A DNA stretch of 11,329 nucleotides from assembly GCA_050943675.1 (NCBI GenBank), contig JBMNPP010000079.1, positions 1 to 11,329 of the forward strand, given 5' to 3'. The stretch's first letter is position 1. The number at the start of each line of letters is the position of its first letter. Made by a program: the position numbers and the translations under genes. Under the pieces are notes generated by a model. The model was not told the DNA's origin, made no database searches, and worked only from the letters and a program-made list of their open reading frames with translations. The stretch comes from Brooklawnia sp050943675. Lineage in GTDB: Bacteria > Actinomycetota > Actinomycetes > Propionibacteriales > Propionibacteriaceae. Of the stretch, positions 1 to 6,070 are shown in pieces.

Positions 1-573
1 GCCACCGATCTGTTGGCCGAGCGCGAGATCTGGTTCCACGAGGGCCCGCTGTTGGCGGCCGTCCGGGCGTCCATCTCGATCCCGGGGGTGTTTCCCCCTG
101 TGATGCTGCGAGGCAGGCTGCTCACCGACGGCGGGCTGGTCAACCCGTTGCCGATGGAGACCTCGCTGCGGCTGGATGCCGACCTGACGGTTGCGGTCTC
201 GCTATTCGGCAAACCCCCCGGCAGGTTCACCGCCAGCGCGATCGAGGTGTCTGCGGACGAGGACGAACCCAGCCAGGGCCCGCTGGGCAGACTCGGGGAA
301 CGCCTGGCCGAGGTGTTGCCGAGCCGAAACCGGACAGTCGATGACTTCTTCGAACCCCTGCCCGGCGACCTGGGCCTGGAGGACATGCTGATCAAGGCGC
401 TGGATGTCATGCAGGCCCGCATCCAGTCATCCCGGGTCGCGGTCAATCCGCCCGATGTGCACATCGAGGTGCCCTCCGACCTGGGGACGCTGCTGGACTT
501 CACCGAGGCCAACCGCATCATCGAGACCGGCCGCGAAATGGCCATCAAGGCCTTCGACGAGGCCGGCCTGTAG
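1..573 (+). CDS. Patatin-like phospholipase (RssA/NTE type), C-terminal part, 5' end outside window
   Basis: The frame is open from base 1 to a TAG at 571-573, giving 190 residues of a longer protein. The first residues visible are ATDLLAEREIWFHEG. The diagnostic stretch is AVRASISIPGVFPP followed by LLTDGGLVNPLP. In bacterial patatins this DGG holds the aspartate of the Ser-Asp dyad, here at bases 127-129. The nucleophile motif GxSxG and the glycine-rich oxyanion loop must lie left of the window. The family hydrolyses acyl esters of phospholipids or lysophospholipids. Substrate and localisation cannot be read here, and no membrane segment is present in this part. The last 120 residues are acidic and less conserved. 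The gene converges on msrA with only 7 bp between the stops. Assignment to the family is firm, but a specific function is not supported. Confidence 0.88.
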   Translation, partial: ATDLLAEREIWFHEGPLLAAVRASISIPGVFPPVMLRGRLLTDGGLVNPLPMETSLRLDADLTVAVSLFGKPPGRFTASAIEVSADEDEPSQGPLGRLGERLAEVLPSRNRTVDDFFEPLPGDLGLEDMLIKALDVMQARIQSSRVAVNPPDVHIEVPSDLGTLLDFTEANRIIETGREMAIKAFDEAGL

Positions 574-580
574 CGCAGGT

Positions 581-1234
581 TCAGGCTGGGGGTCGGCAGT
601 TCACCCCGGTGGCGTGCACGGGGCAGTAACCTGCGGGGTTGCGGATCAGGTACTGCTGGTGCCAGTCCTCTGCCAGGTAGAACGGCCAGTCAGCGGCGTC
701 GGCGATCTCGGTGGTCAAGTCACCATAACCGGCAGCGCCATAGGCCCTGGCGGCATCGGCCCGGACACGCTGGGCGACCTCGGCCTGGGCCGGGCCAACG
801 GGGAATAGCGCCGAACGGTACTGCGTGCCGACGTCATTGCCCTGCCGGTAGCCCTGGGTGGGGTCGTGCGCCTCGAAGAACTGGCGCGCCAACTGTTCGT
901 AACTGACCCGAGCCGGATCAAACACGACGCGCACCGTCTCGGTGTGACCGGTGCCGCCCGTGCAGACCTCTTCATAACTTGGGTTTGGGGTGAAACCACC
1001 CTGATAGCCGACCGCAGTGTTGAGCACCCCCGCAGTCGACCAGAACATCTTCTCTTCACCCCAGAAGCAGCCCAACGCGAAATAGGCGATCTGTGCACCA
1101 GCCGGCACCTCATCGAGCGGGATCCCGAAGACCAGGTGGTTGGGCAACGGCGCGGGTAGCACCGGGGTTTCGCGGCCGCGCAGTGCCTTGTCACTGGTGA
1201 CCATTACCGGAGTGGGCCGGAAGAAGCGTACCAT
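581..1234 (-). CDS. msrA: Peptide-methionine (S)-S-oxide reductase MsrA
   Basis: MsrA reduces the S-epimer of methionine sulfoxide, free or in proteins, and so repairs oxidative damage in the cytosol. The 217-residue product is full length for the long, E. coli-like form. The catalytic cysteine is Cys56 in GCFWGEEKMFW. It is followed by GYQGGFTPNPSYEEVCTGGTGHTE, HDPTQGYRQGNDVGTQYRS and AEDWHQQYL, all family signatures. Two C-terminal cysteines (204 and 213, in GYCPVHATGVNC) are placed like the resolving cysteines recycled by thioredoxin. The N-terminal extension with ALRGRETP matches the long MsrA subgroup, which supports the ATG at 1234. A second in-frame ATG at codon 11 has no better ribosome site. 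Upstream, TACTGT lies 7 bases before the ATG, so a leaderless transcript is possible. The gene sits 51 bp downstream of dhaL on the same strand but has no functional tie to it. Confidence 0.97.
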   Translation of the reverse strand: MVRFFRPTPVMVTSDKALRGRETPVLPAPLPNHLVFGIPLDEVPAGAQIAYFALGCFWGEEKMFWSTAGVLNTAVGYQGGFTPNPSYEEVCTGGTGHTETVRVVFDPARVSYEQLARQFFEAHDPTQGYRQGNDVGTQYRSALFPVGPAQAEVAQRVRADAARAYGAAGYGDLTTEIADAADWPFYLAEDWHQQYLIRNPAGYCPVHATGVNCRPPA

Positions 1235-1285
1235 GCCTTAGACAGTACCCAGCAGTGCCACGCGCCCGGCCCACAACCGGAGGGT

Positions 1286-1915
1286 CTAGCCCAGGGACCT
1301 GACGTAGTCGCGGGCGGCGTCCAGCAGCAGGGTCGTCGACAACGCGCCCGGATCGGGGTGGCCGACCGCTCGCTGACCCAGCGCCTTGGCCTTGCCGAAA
1401 GTGGCCACCATGCCGATGGTGTCGTCCTTGCCCTTCTGAGCCCCCGCCGCGCCGGCCTCGGCGACTGCCAACAGGCCGTCACCGACTGCGGCCTGGGCGG
1501 CCTCGGCAGCCGGCACGATGGCATCGACCATCGTCTTGTCGCCCGGACTCGCCTTGCCACGCACCTGGATCTGGTTGGCCGCAGCCGACAACCAGGTCGC
1601 GTAGCCAGCCGCGTCCAGGGTCTGACCGGTCAGTTCGCGGGCCGGTGCCCGCAGGAACATGCCGAAGATGACCCCCGAGGCGCCTCCGCTGGTGGCCATG
1701 ATCGCTGAACCACCGGCCTTGAACAGTTCGCCGACGCTGGTGGGCTCGGCGGCCTCAACGGCTTGCCTGGCCGCCCTGAACCCGCGGGCCATGCCGACGC
1801 CGTGGTCACCGTCACCGATCGCCTGGTCTGCCTTGGTCAGCAGGTCGGTGTTGTCGACGATCGCCTCACACATGGCGATCAGCATGGCCCGGGTTTGTTC
1901 AATGCTCAGCTCCAC
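1286..1915 (-). CDS. dhaL: Dihydroxyacetone kinase subunit DhaL (nucleotide-binding DAK2 domain)
   Basis: DhaL carries the nucleotide that phosphorylates dihydroxyacetone held by DhaK. With the GTG start at 1915 the protein has 209 residues. Its Mg-binding aspartates then fall at 30, 35 and 37 in ADQAIGDGDHG, the same numbers as in E. coli DhaL. Further family motifs are GGASGVIFGMF, RGKASPGDKTM and GHPDPGA. The GTG is preferred over the ATG at 1951, which would start inside dhaK: an AGGGG ribosome site sits 8 bases before the GTG and the dhaK stop lies 5 bases upstream, so coupled translation is likely. A third subunit, DhaM, which phosphorylates DhaL-bound ADP in PTS-dependent systems, is not adjacent. 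The donor could be ATP or a DhaM encoded elsewhere. The substrate could also be another small ketose such as erythrulose, since the family includes such kinases. Confidence 0.95.
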   Translation of the reverse strand: MELSIEQTRAMLIAMCEAIVDNTDLLTKADQAIGDGDHGVGMARGFRAARQAVEAAEPTSVGELFKAGGSAIMATSGGASGVIFGMFLRAPARELTGQTLDAAGYATWLSAAANQIQVRGKASPGDKTMVDAIVPAAEAAQAAVGDGLLAVAEAGAAGAQKGKDDTIGMVATFGKAKALGQRAVGHPDPGALSTTLLLDAARDYVRSLG

Positions 1916-1920
1916 GCAGG

Positions 1921-2916
1921 TCACCCCTGACTGAAGGTGATCGACTCGCACGGTGCGTTCAGCAGGCGCTCGAGTTCGTCGTCCAGTTTGAGCAGCGAGA
2001 TCGAGAAGCCCGCCATCTCTTGACTGCAGAAGAATGCGCCGATGTCGGTGCGCGCGACCTCGATGCCCAGTTCTTCGAGCAGCTGGAAGGTCTTGCGTGC
2101 CACGATCATCAATTCCATCTGGGTGGTCGCCCCGAGGTTGTTGAACAGCAACGCGACCCGGTCGCCCGCCTTGTAGGGCAGGTCGGCCACCAGGTGGTCG
2201 ATCATCTTCTTCGTCAACTCGTCGGCCGGCATCAGCTTGGACCGTTCGACACCGACCTCACCATGGGCACCCAGCCCGATCTCGATCTCGTCATCGCCGA
2301 GGATGAACGTCGGCTCACCGGTTTCAGGCAGTGAACCCGCTGATACTGCCACGCCCAGGGTGCGCAGGTTCTGCTGGCACTTGATCACTGCGGCCTCTGC
2401 CTGTTCGAGGCTCTCGGCCTCGGCGCAGGCCGCGCCGGCTACCTTGACCTGGTAGAAGCCACCGCCGATACCGCGGCGAGTATCCAGGTCCGGGGTGGCC
2501 GAGTCGTCGGCGACCAGGACTGTGCGCACCTCGACACCGGTCTCGTCAGTGGCGTCCTCGGCACCCATGTCGAAGTTGAGGACGTCGCCGGCATAATTGC
2601 CGTAGACCATCAGGACACCCTTGCCCTGGTCAACTGCCTTGACCGCAGCCGTCACGAATTGGGGTGCAGGCGCAGCGAAGATATTGCCTGCCACGGAGGC
2701 ATCAGCCATCCCCTTGCCCACGTACGAGGTGTACACCGGTTCGTGCCCGGACCCGCCACCAATGACCAGCCCGACCTTGTCTGGTTCGATCTCGGTGCGG
2801 ACCAGCACCCGGTCATCGGTCCTGCGCAGCTTGCCCATTGACGCGGCCACATACCCGTCGAGAACCTCGCTGACGATGTTCTCTGTCTCGTTGATGATTT
2901 TCTTGACCTTTGCCAC
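1921..2916 (-). CDS. dhaK: Dihydroxyacetone kinase subunit DhaK (substrate-binding)
   Basis: DhaK binds dihydroxyacetone covalently as a hemiaminal on a histidine, and the DhaL partner phosphorylates it to dihydroxyacetone phosphate for glycolysis. The 331-residue product carries GGGSGHEP (53-60, His58), NYAGDVLNF (Asp111) and GLGAHGEVG with His218, the expected covalent-binding residue. Length matches typical Gram-positive DhaK. The start chosen is the GTG at 2916, which gives MAKVKKIINETENIV. It has a GGAG ribosome site 5 bases upstream and matches where the family begins; an ATG at 2946 would add ten unconserved residues and has no such site. The family usually has GIHGEPG where this protein has GAHGEVG, which may reflect a subgroup with a different ketose substrate. 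It forms an operon with dhaL (5-bp gap). The 139-bp upstream gap holds a candidate promoter and small dyads. Confidence 0.95.
   Translation of the reverse strand: MAKVKKIINETENIVSEVLDGYVAASMGKLRRTDDRVLVRTEIEPDKVGLVIGGGSGHEPVYTSYVGKGMADASVAGNIFAAPAPQFVTAAVKAVDQGKGVLMVYGNYAGDVLNFDMGAEDATDETGVEVRTVLVADDSATPDLDTRRGIGGGFYQVKVAGAACAEAESLEQAEAAVIKCQQNLRTLGVAVSAGSLPETGEPTFILGDDEIEIGLGAHGEVGVERSKLMPADELTKKMIDHLVADLPYKAGDRVALLFNNLGATTQMELMIVARKTFQLLEELGIEVARTDIGAFFCSQEMAGFSISLLKLDDELERLLNAPCESITFSQG
1924..1928 (-). promoter_or_regulatory. Ribosome binding site of dhaL (decides the GTG start)
   Basis: On the minus strand AGGGG lies 8 bases before the GTG at 1915 and overlaps the last dhaK codons. No comparable site precedes the ATG at 1951. 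This site, together with the match to E. coli Asp30/35/37 numbering, selects the shorter dhaL product. Confidence 0.7.
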
Positions 2917-2921
2917 TTTGT

Positions 2922-2925
2922 CTCC
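2922..2925 (-). promoter_or_regulatory. Ribosome binding site of dhaK (decides the GTG start)
   Basis: On the minus strand GGAG followed by ACAAA precedes the GTG at 2916. The spacing and the match of the resulting N-terminus (KKIINETENIV) to the family favour this start over the ATG 30 bases upstream. Confidence 0.65.
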
Positions 2926-2936
2926 AATCACCCGAT

Positions 2937-2952
2937 CCGGCAGCACCGCCGG
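2937..2952. repeat. Small inverted repeat in the dhaK leader
   Basis: CCGGC and GCCGG arms of 5 bp flank a 6-base loop, about 20 bp before the dhaK start. It could be an operator half-site pair or a leader hairpin. It is short enough to occur by chance in GC-rich DNA. Confidence 0.3.
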
Positions 2953-2995
2953 AGTGATTCAAAACTCTATAGAGGGCAGCGCCCACACGGGCGGC

Positions 2996-3024
2996 ATAGC
3001 ACATATGCCTGGAAAAGTGTGCAA
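2996..3024 (-). promoter_or_regulatory. Candidate promoter of dhaKL
   Basis: On the minus strand TTGCAC (3024-3019) is followed after 17 bases by TGCTAT (3001-2996), which resembles a -35/-10 pair with a leader of roughly 70 bases to the dhaK start. The -10 match is poor. A second AT-rich element, the 10-bp palindrome CTCTATAGAG at 2965-2974, is an alternative -10 region or an operator. Confidence 0.35.
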
Positions 3025-3034
3025 ATCTCGCAGC

Positions 3035-3051
3035 GGGCAGTCCCACTGCCC
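3035..3051 (-). terminator. Hairpin after ald, probable terminator
   Basis: Perfect 7-bp arms (GGGCAGT and ACTGCCC) with a 3-base loop begin 5 bases beyond the ald stop codon. There is no clean T-tract behind the stem on the minus strand, so this is a GC-rich hairpin terminator or 3' end stabiliser. It separates ald from dhaK and so argues that dhaKL has its own promoter. Confidence 0.5.
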
Positions 3052-3055
3052 TCGC

Positions 3056-4174
3056 TCAGGCGAGCACCTTCGAGATGTGTGCGGTGCGCAGGTCAGGGTG
3101 GGCAGAGGCGACTCCGGTATGCACGATGCGTCCATTCCAGATGTTCAGCCCCAGCGCCAGAGCCTCGTCGGCTCGACAGGCCTGCTGCCAGCCCATATTG
3201 GCCAGCTTGACCACATATGGCAGGGTCGCGTTGGTCAACGCGCGGGTGGACGTGTTGGGCACCGCCCCTGGCATATTGCCCACGCAATAGAAGGTCGAGC
3301 CGTGCACCTGGAAGGTCGGGTCGTCGTGGGTGGTGGGTCGGCTGTCAGCGAAGCAGCCGCCCTGGTCGATCGCGATATCGACCAGCACCGAGCCCCGCTT
3401 CATCTGGGCGACCATCTCGTTGGTGACCAGCTTGGGGGTCCGCGACCCCGGCACCAGGACCGAACCGATGACCAGGTCGGCATCACGCAGTTCTTCGCGG
3501 ATACTCAATGAGGTGGACGCGATGGTGTGCACCCGGCCACCAGTACGCCAGAAGATCTCACGCAGCTTGTTCAGGTTGTTGTCGACCACGGTGACATCAG
3601 CGCCGATGCCCACCGCGACATTGGCGGCGTTCTGCCCTGCCACCCCGCCACCGAGGACGACCACCTTGGCCGACTTCACCCCGGCCACCCCACCCAGCAG
3701 CAGGCCATGGCCGCCATGGGTCTTCATCAGGTGGTAGGCACCCAACTGCGGGGCCAGGCATCCGGCCACCTCGCTCATCGGGTACAGCAGCGGCAGCCCG
3801 CCACCGTTGAGTTGCACGGTTTCGTAGGCCAGCGCTGTCGTCCCGATTTCGAGCAGCTTCTCGGTCAGTTGGCGGTCGGCAGCCAGGTGCAGGTAGGTGA
3901 ACAGCACCTGATCGGCGCGCAGGTAGTCGTATTCCTCACCGACCGGCTCCTTGACCTTGAGGATCAGGTCACCGGATTCCCAGACCAGCCGGACGTCCTC
4001 TTCGATCCGCGCCCCGGCGGCCCGGTAGTCGTCATCACTGATGCCCGAACCGACCCCGGCACCCGACTCGATCACGACCTTGTGACCCTGTGACACCAGC
4101 TCATTCACTCCGGCAGGGGTGATGGCTACCCGGTATTCATTGTTCTTCACTTCGGCCGGAACTGCGATGCGCAT
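3056..4174 (-). CDS. ald: Alanine dehydrogenase
   Basis: The enzyme interconverts L-alanine and pyruvate plus ammonia with NAD, linking nitrogen and carbon metabolism in the cytosol. The 372-residue product is full length. Known catalytic residues can be placed exactly: Arg15 (NEYRVAITP), Lys75 (ILKVKEP), His96 (YLHLAADR) and Asp270 (IAIDQGG). The Rossmann fold shows as VVVLGGGVAGQNAANVAVG (about 171-189), with Asp198 in VVDNN as the NAD-ribose acidic residue. MPGAVPNTSTRALTNATLPY near 301-320 is another family signature. The ATG at 4174 has an AAGGAG ribosome site 4 bases upstream, the best in this block. A hairpin follows the stop. The 84-bp gap to the OYE gene holds TAGGCT at about 25 bases before the ribosome site, a possible -10, but no convincing -35. 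Confidence 0.98.
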   Translation of the reverse strand: MRIAVPAEVKNNEYRVAITPAGVNELVSQGHKVVIESGAGVGSGISDDDYRAAGARIEEDVRLVWESGDLILKVKEPVGEEYDYLRADQVLFTYLHLAADRQLTEKLLEIGTTALAYETVQLNGGGLPLLYPMSEVAGCLAPQLGAYHLMKTHGGHGLLLGGVAGVKSAKVVVLGGGVAGQNAANVAVGIGADVTVVDNNLNKLREIFWRTGGRVHTIASTSLSIREELRDADLVIGSVLVPGSRTPKLVTNEMVAQMKRGSVLVDIAIDQGGCFADSRPTTHDDPTFQVHGSTFYCVGNMPGAVPNTSTRALTNATLPYVVKLANMGWQQACRADEALALGLNIWNGRIVHTGVASAHPDLRTAHISKVLA

Positions 4175-4258
4175 GGTGCTCCTTCGGTGCGGTCACTACC
4201 GGCGCAGCCTACTCCCGACGTTGAGTTGGTGGGTAACCGTGAGCATGAATCGGTCAGG

Positions 4259-5350
4259 TCAGCTGCTGGCCAGGGCGCTGCGGTGGTACTGGGGTGGCAG
4301 CAGTGTGCGCCAGTCGTCCCAGCCCAGTTCCTGGGCCGCCTTGAGCGGCCAGTAGGGCTCGCGCAGGCCCTCGCGGCCCAGCAGGATCACATCAGCATCA
4401 CCATCGGTCAGGTGCTGTTCGGCCTGCTGCGGCTCGGTGATCAGGCCGACCGCACCGGTCGGCAGCCCGCTGACCTGACGCACCTGGCGGGCGAACCCGG
4501 TCTGGTAGCCCGGCCCGGGGGTGATCTGCTGGCTGGGGAGCAGCCCACCACTGGAAACGTCGATCAGGTCAACGCCACGGGTGGACAGAACCCCGGCCAG
4601 CCGGCTGGTTTGCTCGACATCCCAACCACCGGGCAGCCAATCGGTAGCGCTGAGCCGCACGATCACCGGCTTCCCGGCCGGCCAGACCGCGCGGACGGCG
4701 TCCACGACCTCGACCACGATGCGGGTACGGCCAGCGAAGTCGCCACCGTACTCATCGGTTCGCTGGTTCGATAACGGAGAGCAGAACTGGTGCAGCAGGT
4801 AGCCGTGCGCAGCGTGTACCTCGACGGCGTCAAAACCGGCCCGGTCAGCGCGGACCGCCGCCTGCGCGAACTGGTCGATGATCCCGGCGACCTCGCTTCG
4901 CCCCAACTCACGGGTCGGTGCCAGGCCGGGGAACCCCATCTCCGATGGCGCGACGGTTTGCCAGCCGCCCTCGGCTTGCGGCACCGAGCCCGGTCGCCTT
5001 CCGGGAAAGGCCGGATGGGTGCAGGCCTTGCGTCCGGCGTGGGCCAGTTGGACGGCGATCCTCGCGTCCTGGCTGTGGACGAATTCGACGATGCGCGCCC
5101 AGCCGGCCACCTGCGCGTCATTCCACAGGCCGCAGTCCTGCGGCGAGATGCGGCCATCGGGACGGATCGCGGCGGCCTCGGTGATCAGCAGCCCGAATCC
5201 GCCAGTCGCCCGGGCCCCGTAGTGGGCCAGGTGCCAATCGCCGGGGACACCGTCCCTGGCAGTGACCGAATACTGGCACATCGGGGACAGCCAGATGCGG
5301 TTGGGCACGGTGAGCTCACCCAGGGTGATCGGTTCGAACAGCAGCGACAT
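4259..5350 (-). CDS. NADH:flavin oxidoreductase, old yellow enzyme family, YqjM-like class
   Basis: These FMN enzymes reduce activated C=C bonds of enones and related electrophiles using NAD(P)H. The physiological substrate is generally unknown. The 363-residue product is a complete single barrel domain. LSPMCQYS contains Cys25 and Tyr27, the flavin-modulating pair typical of YqjM-type (thermophilic-like) enzymes. HAAHGYLLHQF provides His179 and His182 for substrate anion binding and Tyr184. LSNQRTDEYGG and the C-terminal phosphate-binding stretch VILLGREGLREPYW are also present. There is no second domain, so it is not a 2,4-dienoyl-CoA reductase. The ATG at 5350 has no Shine-Dalgarno sequence, but TAGGCT ends exactly 6 bases before it, so the mRNA is probably leaderless. 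It is divergent from the mini-galactokinase across 36 bp, which suggests shared control. Confidence 0.93.
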   Translation of the reverse strand: MSLLFEPITLGELTVPNRIWLSPMCQYSVTARDGVPGDWHLAHYGARATGGFGLLITEAAAIRPDGRISPQDCGLWNDAQVAGWARIVEFVHSQDARIAVQLAHAGRKACTHPAFPGRRPGSVPQAEGGWQTVAPSEMGFPGLAPTRELGRSEVAGIIDQFAQAAVRADRAGFDAVEVHAAHGYLLHQFCSPLSNQRTDEYGGDFAGRTRIVVEVVDAVRAVWPAGKPVIVRLSATDWLPGGWDVEQTSRLAGVLSTRGVDLIDVSSGGLLPSQQITPGPGYQTGFARQVRQVSGLPTGAVGLITEPQQAEQHLTDGDADVILLGREGLREPYWPLKAAQELGWDDWRTLLPPQYHRSALASS

Positions 5351-5373
5351 GGTGCCAGCCTATAAGGGCACCA
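5350..5373. promoter_or_regulatory. Inverted repeat in the shared divergent promoter (candidate operator)
   Basis: TGGTGCC (5350-5356) and GGCACCA (5367-5373) are perfect 7-bp arms with a 10-base centre. The centre contains the minus-strand -10 element of the OYE gene. A protein bound here would cover both promoters. No regulator gene is adjacent, so the cognate factor is unknown. Confidence 0.4.
5357..5362 (-). promoter_or_regulatory. -10 element, leaderless promoter of the OYE gene
   Basis: TAGGCT reads on the minus strand and is followed by 6 bases (GGCACC) and then the ATG at 5350. This is the spacing expected when transcription starts at the A of the start codon. No good -35 hexamer is visible. 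Confidence 0.5.
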
Positions 5374-5374
5374 G

Positions 5375-5380
5375 TAGGCT
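5375..5380 (+). promoter_or_regulatory. -10 element, leaderless promoter of the mini-galactokinase gene
   Basis: TAGGCT is followed by 6 bases (GCCGCC) and the ATG at 5387. It is identical to the opposing -10 element at 5357-5362, and the two form the arms of an inverted repeat. The TAG inside it is an in-frame stop, which also closes the reading frame upstream and fixes the start. Confidence 0.5.
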
Positions 5381-5386
5381 GCCGCC

Positions 5387-6052
5387 ATGAATCAAGTGGA
5401 TCGGCACCGGGTGAACCTGGTTGGTACCGATGACGGATGGCGCCTATCGATGATGCTGGGCGACCAGGCCGGGCATGCGTTGCTGCTGGACGACCGCGAC
5501 CAACTGGTGCAGCAACTGCCCTTCGAGCCGGCAGGGCTGTCGGTGCTGCTCATCACCACCCACTTGCCACAGTCGGCATGGGACAGCCGGGATGCCGAGC
5601 GCCGGGCCAGCTGCGAGCAGGCAGCCGAACTGCTCGGGGTACCCACCCTGGCCGATGTCCGGTTCGACCAGGTCGACCAGGTGCTGACAGAACTGGACGA
5701 CCCGGTTGTTCGCAGGCGTGCCGAGCACGTCATCCGGGAAACCGAGCGATCCCGACGGGCGGCCGCTGCGCTCGCCGCTGGCGACTGGAAGAGCCTGGGG
5801 GCCCAGATGATCGGCAGCCACGCCTCGCTGCGCTACCTGTACGAGGTCAGCTGCCCCGAACTGGACGCCGCTGTGGATCTTGCAGTACAGAACCGGGCGC
5901 TGGGTGCCCGGATGACCACTGCTGGCCCGGATGCCGCAGTGGTCATGCTGGTGCTCGCGGGGCAGGGCCCCGTCATCGCATCGATGATCGAGCAGCACTA
6001 CCTGGCGCAGGGCTGGCCGGCTCCGCAAGTGGTCGCGATCACAGCTGGCTGA
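5387..6052 (+). CDS. Internally deleted, catalytically eroded galactokinase-like protein (GHMP C-terminal half)
   Basis: The 221-residue product aligns by eye with the C-terminal half of GalK: GHALLLDDR (29-37), an RRASCEQAAELLGVPTLADV-like stretch, RRRAEHVIRETERSRRAAAALAAGDW, SHASLRYLYEVSCPELD and GARMTTAG. Residues 8-13 (RVNLVG) match the N-terminal sugar-site motif RVNLIGEHTD, but only seven residues precede it. The roughly 140 residues that normally follow, including the ATP loop PxGxGLSSSA, are absent. The catalytic Asp of MDQ is replaced (around Trp18/Arg19). The galactose-contacting Tyr before RRxxCE is Ala. DD after SHASLR is YL. The GGGFGG motif reads TAGPDA. Kinase activity is therefore very unlikely. 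The frame is intact, with in-frame stops just upstream and a likely leaderless promoter. A pseudoenzyme or sensor role is possible (compare yeast Gal3p, a GalK paralogue), as is a relic that is still open. Confidence 0.85.
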   Translation: MNQVDRHRVNLVGTDDGWRLSMMLGDQAGHALLLDDRDQLVQQLPFEPAGLSVLLITTHLPQSAWDSRDAERRASCEQAAELLGVPTLADVRFDQVDQVLTELDDPVVRRRAEHVIRETERSRRAAAALAAGDWKSLGAQMIGSHASLRYLYEVSCPELDAAVDLAVQNRALGARMTTAGPDAAVVMLVLAGQGPVIASMIEQHYLAQGWPAPQVVAITAG

Positions 6053-6057
6053 CCAGC

Positions 6058-6070
6058 CCCGGGCACCGGG
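6058..6070. terminator. Short hairpin between convergent stops
   Basis: CCCGG and CCGGG arms of 5 bp with a GCA loop lie in the 18-bp gap between the mini-galactokinase stop and the kduI stop. It could serve both transcripts but is short and lacks T-tracts, so it may be chance. Confidence 0.3.

Noticed and set aside
3035..3051. The 3035-3051 hairpin as part of a riboswitch or attenuator for dhaK
   Set aside because: It lies upstream of the candidate dhaK promoter and directly after the ald stop, so a 3' end function for ald is simpler. No conserved riboswitch core is visible.
2621..3511. Long plus-strand open frame of 296 codons across dhaK and ald
   Set aside because: It is antisense to two genes with exact catalytic motifs, crosses their intergenic hairpin and has no recognisable domain. 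It is a GC-bias shadow.
4790..5365. Plus-strand frame of 191 codons opposite the OYE gene
   Set aside because: The OYE active-site residues are all on the minus strand in one intact frame. The plus frame has no motif and overlaps the divergent promoter.
5387..6052. The mini-galactokinase as a frameshifted full-length galK
   Set aside because: No frame upstream carries the missing ATP-loop region: the upstream 36 bp contain in-frame stops and the next gene is a complete OYE on the other strand.
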